A stretch of DNA of 64,000 nucleotides from Symbiodinium natans. Its lineage: Eukaryota > Sar > Dinophyceae > Suessiales > Symbiodiniaceae. The stretch covers positions 438,501 through 502,500 of the forward strand of contig CAJNDS010002145.1 of assembly GCA_905221605.1 (NCBI GenBank), written 5' to 3'. The notes below the pieces were generated by a model that saw only the letters and a list, made by a program, of their open reading frames with translations, was not told the DNA's origin and ran no database searches. Both the position numbers and the translations under genes were made by a program. Positions 59,052 to 64,000 of the stretch are shown here, one piece after another; the stretch's first letter is position 1, and each line of letters starts with the position of its first letter.

Positions 59052-62000
59052 GACAGACACAGACACACCCTCGAACCAGCTTGTTTGAAGCTTCGAAGGA
59101 GTGTCAAGACTGCTGAGTACAACGTGGTTGGAACTCCAAAACAGTTGAATAGCCCTGGAGTCCTGAATCTTGGGTGCCCCCCCTCAAATGGCCACCAAGC
59201 CGATACCACCCGCATCCATGTGGCTCTCGCCAACGTTAAACAGCTCAGGTGCCAATCTGCAGATCTGCAGCTTGTTGCAAGATTAAGGGAGAGTCGAATT
59301 CTGGGCTCAGGGTAAGTGGGAACTTGGGCTTGGAGCATCTTTTGCCCAACCACGGAGGAAAATGCCGACTAGAAGTGTCCTCGAGCCGGTCTCAAGCTAA
59401 CCCACCACTCACAGAACTCACAACAGTTCCAAATTTGGTTCGGCACAGTGGTTCAAGCTCAACTTTATCTCACACATCAGGGTAGCCTATGGTAACCTGC
59501 CACAGCTCCCCACAACCTTCCTGTGGTGAGTGGTGCTGACTGCACGTGCCTGGGCCCCCAACTAACTTGCCCCACCTGCCCCACGGTCAAAGCGCGTTTC
59601 GGGTCCGCCCGACCGTGAACGGGGGTGTGCGTTTCAGGTCCGCCGTGCGTGGCCACGGAGGTGCGTTTCAGGCTCTGCTGGACTGCGTTTCGTACAGGCC
59701 AAGGTGCGTTTCAGGTCCGGCACCACCAGAGAGCCACAAGTCCGAAGCCCCTGAAGCCACCCGCTACAAGCCATGTCAGGCCGCGTTCAGGTTTATAGGG
59801 TTTATTGTATTTATAGGGTCCAGGACTTATAGGGTTTAGGGGCTTTGGCATCCAATACAGTAAAGTCCTTGGTTTAGGCTACCTAAACTTATCACCTAAA
59901 CTGAACCCTAAAGCCCAATCAAACGTTAACCCTTAACCCTAAACAGCGCCGCCCAAGGTGTATTTAGGGACTCTATAAAGTTGTACCCTTGGGTTGAGGG
60001 ACCCTTTTCAAGATCCTCTGGGGAGAATGAAGAGGGGTCCAGACCAGCGAGGTACCGGCGCTGAGTTGACACTTTGTGCCGCCCTAAACTAAAACCTAAA
60101 ACCTAAACCCTAAACCCTAAACCCTAAACCCTAAGCCCTGAACCCTAAACCCTAGACCCTCAACCGAAAACCCTAAACCGTAAACCCCAAACCCTAAACT
60201 CAAAACCCTAAACCCTAAACCCGAAACCCTAAACCCGAAACCCTAAACCCTAAAACCTAAACCCCAAACCCTAAAGCCTAAACCCTAAACCCCCTAAACC
60301 TTACAACCTAAACACTAAGCCCTAAACCCTAAACCGTAAACCCTAAGCCCTACACCCTAAACCGTAAACCCTAAACCGTAAACCCTAAACCCTACACCCT
60401 AAACCCTAAACCCGAAACCCTAAACCCGAAACCCTAAACCCTAAAACCTAAACCCGAAACCCTAAAGCCTAAACCCTAAACCCCCTAAACCTAAACCCTA
60501 AACCCTAAACCCTAAACCGTAAACCCTAAGCCCTAAACCCTAAACCGTAAACCCTAAACCGTAAACCCTAAACCCTAAACCCTAAACCCCAAACCCGAAA
60601 CCCTAAACCCGAAACCCTACACCCTAAAACCTAATCCCCAAACCCTAAACCCTAAACCATAAGTAGTGCGCCTGAAATGCACCATGTGTGCGTCTGAAAT
60701 GCCCCCTGTGTGGTTCTAAATTGTGTCCCGTCTGGTTCCTGAGCACCGGACCTGAAATTGGTACCTGAAACGACCCTAGGTGCGTCAGAACCGTACAACA
60801 CTCCCTGCCCCACAAGTCCCTCTTGTACCTCACTCCTCACTCCGGGAAGTGCACAAGTGGGCAAGTGAGGCAGGCGCAAATAAGGTGAAAGTGGGCCAAG
60901 AGAAGAAGCAGGGCAAGTACATACAGGCTATCTATGCTGCTGGAACGGGGCAAGTGGGGTGGTGCGTCTCAGCTGCGCCTGCAATGCAACATCAAGCTCA
61001 TTGCAAAGCCTTGAGTGCTTCGTCGTACTCTTTGTGGCGGAGCTCCATCTCGATCCACTCACACCAGACCTTCGCACTTTCGACCAAAGATCCGTCATCT
61101 GTTCTCTTTTGCAGAGCCCACGATACTTGGGCTTGGACGGAGGCTAAGTCATCAACCCCTCGATACTTCACCTGCGTCGCCTGGGCGTTCGGCATTGAAG
61201 CAGCCAACACAGACACGTGTGAATCAGAGCGTGGGCAGCTGAGAAGCCATCCTTCGAAAAGATCACACGAGCGTTCTCCAAATCATCATGCGACTCGTAG
61301 AACTGCAGCATGCAAGATTCTCGCGAAGCTAAGTTCCTTTTACATTCAGTTGGCAAAGGATACAAGCAGGAGGCGCCACAGGCCTTTGCAAAAGCCGCCC
61401 ACAAGGTCCACAAGCGACCTTCTGCCTTCCGAGGATCAGGATGTAGGGTTCAGGGTCTAGGGCTTTTAGGGTCTAGGTGCAGGCAATAGAGTTTAGGGCT
61501 CTAATGAATGCATAGCTATGCCACAGACATATTCTCATCCGTAGGGCTTGCAGTGTCCTATTTCTTTGTCCAGTTGCTTTGGTGTGGCTTTTCTGCTTCG
61601 TTACAACCTGTTACACGTCAACATCGATGCACCTTTTGCTAGGGCTTGCGCGGGCTCAAAAAAGCTCAAGAATGCTCAAAGATGTATCTTTGAGAAAACC
61701 AGGGCTTTCAACGAACCACTTTCAAGTAGAAATTTAGGGTTCAAAAGCAAAGAAAGCGGCAAGAGAAATGAAACAATGGCCATGCCTTCTGAGGATCCAC
61801 GGTCATGACCTGGTCGGGTCATTTGCATTGCGGCCTTTCCACCACGAGCGCACCGCGACTAACAGCCAAAGCAGCCAGGCCCCCGGCGGCTTCCGTAAAG
61901 CAGCGAATGACCTTCTCTGGTGAATCCTGAGATTGTGAGGCATCAAGCTGGGGTGTAAGCATTAGCTAAAGCGGTCCTTGTACAGCTTCGCTCGCTGCAG

Positions 62001-63757
62001 CCATTCGTGGACATTGTGAGGGTTTTGCCGCAACTTGACTGACCTGGCATTCCGGGAGACATCTCTTTTGAAAGCAAATGCCGAAAAGTTTGCAAACGCA
62101 AAGCCGCGGAACCCAGCTCACCAGAAACCGAGACCACTACGACACCAGCTCGGGTCTCCTTCCCAATAAGTCCTGCATCAGAGTTCTTGGGATGCGTGGA
62201 GCCAATATGAGCCATTCAAGGCAGCAGTGGCAGCATCCTCCAAGCGCATCATTAGCAGGTCAGCTTCGGCTGCCGAGACTGTTGATGCCTGAGAAAGCTC
62301 TCAACCCAACAGGACGCATCCAACTCAAATCGAGTAGGCTGACTCTCCAGCATTGAACCGGCCTCTCGTTCCATGTGCGCAGAGATCAGACTTTCCAGAA
62401 ACTTGGCATACCTGTCAACATGAAACTTGGAGCATTCTTGCAGTCATGAAGAACCAGGACCTGTCAGGTCCCACATGCAAGAACCGTCAAAGGAACCTTT
62501 TCATGGCAAACCTGTCTATAACAGGCCTTTTCAGGCTTTAATGCAATTTCAACGGTCCAGGATAGTGTTGTCACCGTAGATGGTCCCAGGAAACGAGTTG
62601 GCAGCTGCGCAACATCATTGTTGGTATGGGCGCACGCTTCGAAGATGAGCGAAAAGTCGTGCACCTCTTTGCGAAGGCTTCCGGGCAGACCACAAGACCA
62701 CAAGGCCGAGAGGCCGTGATGCTCTGTGATCTCTATGGTTCGAGGCAGGGACCGTGCTGACTGTCGCCATGGCTTCCTCGTAGATGTCGCGGGCTTTCTC
62801 GAACTGACCAAGCCTGGAGCCCAATTTGCACGGCGACCAATTACTCATTTGCGATTCATGCGATTCAATGCGATTCAATGCGATTCAATGCTATTCTGGG
62901 TGGGAGATACGCGACCAAATTGCATCTTGCTATGTGCGCTTCCTGATGAAGTGGTCGCCAAGGGAAATCCACAGGCGGCCCACCTTGCCACCCCATTCCA
63001 AGGTGATGATGCTGCTCCCACCTACACCTTTGTTGGTCACTGCCTCATCCGTGAATTGTCGGATTCCGCTGCGAATGATCGACCTTGCTGACTTACACAG
63101 CTGTGCCAACGTTAGCGTTGTGGACTCTCGGGCTGCTCACCACTCACCACTCAGGCACGGGCTCTATATTCAAAGACTTGATGTCTGCGGGATGTTTGGA
63201 GACCTGGCGCAGCAAACTCCGCAGCTGGCTGCGCTTCGATTTCAGAACATGTCAACGATGATACGATTGATACGTGCATCATCGTCCATACATGTACGAG
63301 TCCAAGCTTTTGCACACGCTGCACAGCTCGCTGAGCTCGCTGAGGCCAATGCAAGATCGCAGAGATCCATCCAAAGCTGGTGGCGAGTCTTGCCCTCCAT
63401 GGAGCTGAAGTCCTGCTTCTTGCCACATGTTGCCACGGTGTGCCCACTCGGGCCATGGGACTTGCGGCACCTCATCATCCACCACACTGGCTAACTTCTG
63501 TGCAGCCTCATCATAGCGCCTGCACAAGCACATCTGATGTCACGACGGTGCTCTGAACAACATGAAGGTCCGGGAGGAGCACCCGATCGTGCGCAGGTAC
63601 GCGATGTAGATCTGGCCATGTTTTCTTGCTTGAGATGTTTCCCGTGCATGGACGAGTAATGACGAGCAGCATCGAGCAGCCCTGCCCTCGGCAAACTTGC
63701 CTCGACATGATCGGGCTCGAGCATGAGATATCTCCGGAAAGCGCAGAGTGCCGTCTC
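52883..63757 (-). CDS. SYF1: SYF1 / XAB2 pre-mRNA splicing factor (HAT/TPR scaffold), 5' partial
   Basis: SYF1 (XAB2 in animals) is a scaffold of the Prp19-associated NTC complex of the spliceosome; XAB2 also acts in transcription-coupled repair. It is built from HAT/TPR helix pairs and acts in the nucleus. I can follow the protein almost residue for residue from the segment matching human 'ETAVRGYRRFLKLSP' to the C-terminal region, through about 38 exons of mostly 23-62 bases. The first 170 or so residues lie beyond the right edge. Equal spacing to human XAB2 is kept over long stretches, for example 14 residues between ARGIY and FWKVW. Introns begin with GT, GC or GA and end in AG. The gene looks intact. 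One 2.36-kb intron holds inverted telomere-like DNA. Whether it ends at the stop at 52883 or runs on to 49394 is unresolved. Confidence 0.93.
53965..54065. repeat. ATAC/ATATAC simple repeat
   Basis: Interrupted (ACATATAC)n inside the 53721-54853 SYF1 intron. Confidence 0.85.
54125..54740. repeat. Direct and inverted AACTTGACTCTGCGATT-type repeats
   Basis: Phrases of the type CTTCAACTT-CTCTGCGATT...AAGGGCATCTCAACCAA recur in direct orientation near 54127 and 54466. Their reverse complements (GAATCGTAGAGTAAAGCTGAAAG) recur near 54404 and 54566. The block lies in a SYF1 intron and looks like a foldback-prone satellite or element remnant. Confidence 0.7.
56827..58654 (-). CDS. SYF1: SYF1 exons 19-31
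   Basis: Modelled exons: 58601-58654, about 58484-58549, about 58400-58450, 58253-58282, 57953-58002, 57839-57893, about 57745-57786, 57592-57636, about 57470-57518, 57265-57326, 57085-57133, 56975-57032, 56827-56879. Pieces: VARQAAGQKKAAALKEDK; DVQNRLYRSTKLWSLCIDLE; SLGRATFDQ; AAYDATLELK; ASPALILSYARFLEEQ; KYFEDAFKVYERGI; FSWPHVGDIWSS; TYLSKFVERYGGRK; LERARDLFEQAV; LHMLYAKLEEEHGLAR; HALSIYNRATKAVEE; QDMFEMYGILLRKTAELFG; QTRTREIYDQAIEALP. The first exon replaces the human ALPARRAEYFDGSEP loop with a Lys/Ala-rich one. Borders of three exons (58484, 58400, 57745) did not close neatly in phase and need transcripts. Confidence 0.88.
57155..57216. repeat. TATA/ATAC microsatellite
   Basis: Short (AT)n and ATAC repeat in the 57134-57264 SYF1 intron, which makes up most of that intron. 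Confidence 0.85.
58988..59062. repeat. CA microsatellite
   Basis: (CA)n flanked by CAGACA units, inside the large SYF1 intron 58655-61009. A phrase ending CCAGCTTGTTTGAAG(T/C)TTCGAA occurs just to its right at about 59075 and again left at about 58708, so this piece is partly duplicated. Confidence 0.9.
59593..59719 (+). repeat. GTGCGTTTCAGGTCCG repeats, forward (left flank)
   Basis: Five copies or variants start at about 59593, 59627, 59661, 59683 and 59704, spaced 21-34 bases. The same word appears reversed at the far side of the telomere-like array (60669-60780). Confidence 0.85.
59790..59945. repeat. Head-to-head telomere-like junction
   Basis: Degenerate G-rich TTTAGGG words (59790-59842, 59871-59878) face C-rich CCCTAAA words (59882-59945). 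The turning point is GGTTTAGG-CTA-CCTAAACT at 59871-59889, an almost perfect palindrome. This is the head-to-head arrangement. Confidence 0.8.
60083..60660. repeat. Interstitial CCCTAAA telomere-type array
   Basis: About 580 bases of seven-base CCCTAAA with scattered variants (CCCTAAG, CCGTAAA, CCCGAAA, CCTAAA). C-rich on the plus strand throughout. Higher-order repetition of variants is visible: near 60.23-60.31 kb and 60.41-60.49 kb the same run of variant units recurs. It lies in the SYF1 intron 58655-61009. Confidence 0.95.
60669..60780 (-). repeat. CGTTTCAGGTCC-type repeats, reversed (right flank)
   Basis: Reverse-oriented relatives of the left-flank word, for example CGCCTGAAATGCAC at 60669 and CGGACCTGAAATTGGTACC near 60748, then TACCTGAAACGACC near 60762. 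They are more diverged than the left copies. Confidence 0.75.
61010..63757 (-). CDS. SYF1: SYF1 exons 1-18 of the visible part
   Basis: Modelled exons: 63701-63757, 63589-63611, 63471-63519, 63353-63412, 63163-63224, 63041-63083, 62943-62983, 62753-62813, 62636-62664, 62359-62411, 62238-62278, 62141-62172, 61977-62043, 61888-61926, 61384-61425, 61252-61302, 61139-61180, 61010-61069. Diagnostic pieces in order: CAFRRYLMLEPDHVE; RYDEAAQKLASVVDDE; KTRHQLWMDLCDL; SIIRSGIRQFTDEA; VGRLWISLGDHFIR; LGQFEKARDIYEEAMATV; YAKFLESLISAHMERE; VKLRQNPHNVHEWLQR; PEKVIRCFTEA; LWTLWAAFAK; FYESHDDLENARVIF; VKYRGVDDLAS; VWCEWIEMELRHKEYDEAL. Donors: eight modelled GC or GA junctions keep phase exactly. The 61070-61138 intron (69 bases) splits the conserved DDLAS|VWC. 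A degenerate TTTAGGG patch sits in the 61426-61887 intron. Confidence 0.9.
61443..61500. repeat. Degenerate TTTAGGG patch
   Basis: Words such as TAGGGTTCAGGGTCTAGGG and TTTAGGGTCTAGG and GTTTAGGG on the plus strand, in the SYF1 intron before the exon at 61384-61425. Opposite polarity to the main array. Confidence 0.65.
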
Positions 63758-63835
63758 CTGCACAACGTCCACGCCACCGACCCTTGCCTAAAGAAGGTGC
63801 TCAGCACTCTGGCACTTTCGAGTCGAGCATCTGCC

Positions 63836-64000
63836 GGTCAGCAGCGGATTCGGAAATTGAAAACGTGCGGATTCGGAACCACCAAAAAAAAGATTCGGGA
63901 AACATCGAAAGCAGAGTCGGGAAACTGGAAAACACGGATTCGAAAACCGCGGATTCGGGAAACTGGAAACCACGGATTCGGGAAACTGCAGATTCGGAAA
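63836..64000. repeat. GGATTCGGGAAACTGGAAA minisatellite, runs off the window
   Basis: Irregular copies of GGATTCGGGAAACTGGAAACCAC-like units, clearest from 63935 to the end, in what should be a SYF1 intron upstream of the exon at 63701-63757. The minus frame over it gives Phe/Pro/Asn repeats, an artefact. Confidence 0.9.

Noticed and set aside
59593-60780. A simple end-to-end chromosome fusion point
   Set aside because: SYF1 exons continue in the same polarity on both sides, so two chromosome ends cannot simply have met here; insertion or mis-assembly is more likely.
1-64000. Relic spliced-leader (TTTTGGCTCAAG) copies that would mark retroposed genes
   Set aside because: I scanned for the word and its reverse complement by eye and saw no convincing match.
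1-64000. tRNA or rRNA genes
   Set aside because: No GGTTCGAATCC-type B box with a matching acceptor stem and no rRNA core sequence was seen; small genes could still have been missed by eye.

Overview
The window looks like nuclear DNA of a dinoflagellate, probably of the Symbiodiniaceae type. I infer this from four things. The one gene followed end to end (SYF1/XAB2) is cut into about 38 tiny exons. Its introns are often 50-130 bases and begin with GT, GC or GA in comparable numbers. Telomere-like CCCTAAA/TTTAGGG tracts lie inside the sequence. A Cys-rich plus PAN/Apple architecture near 38 kb is of a kind I recall from dinoflagellate proteins. No bacterial operon, rRNA, tRNA or CRISPR was found. 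Long open frames are mostly translated microsatellites; real coding is in pieces of 30-80 bases found by matching families and splice phase.

Layout. 1-2.3 kb: no recognised gene. 2.3-6.5 kb: a locally duplicated block joined at TG-rich microsatellites. 7.5-9.4 kb: a plus-strand candidate facing a minus-strand TPR gene. 9.5-19 kb: scattered minus-strand candidate exons, including a coiled-coil piece with an in-frame stop, then a poly-C plus telomere-like tract. 19-29.5 kb: nothing recognised. 29.5-31 kb: degenerate TTCGAA-rich repeats in two orientations. 31-37 kb: weak candidates. 36.8-38 kb: three tandem repeat families. 38-49 kb: a mainly minus-strand array with a PAN-domain gene, unknown acidic exons, a DUF2878-like membrane protein and a WD40 protein. 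49.4-51.2 kb: exons for an acidic, Lys-rich tail. 52.9-63.8 kb: SYF1, a TPR/HAT-repeat spliceosome scaffold whose N-terminus lies beyond the right edge.

Functionally, SYF1 belongs to the Prp19-associated (NTC) splicing complex. The other minus-strand genes have no evident shared pathway; same-strand gene arrays are usual in dinoflagellates. The most unusual feature is an inverted telomere-like cassette (59.59-60.78 kb), flanked by inverted copies of a CGTTTCAGGTCC-type repeat, inside a 2.36-kb SYF1 intron. All calls are from reading by eye. Exon borders are modelled from phase and homology remembered from human XAB2, not from transcripts.
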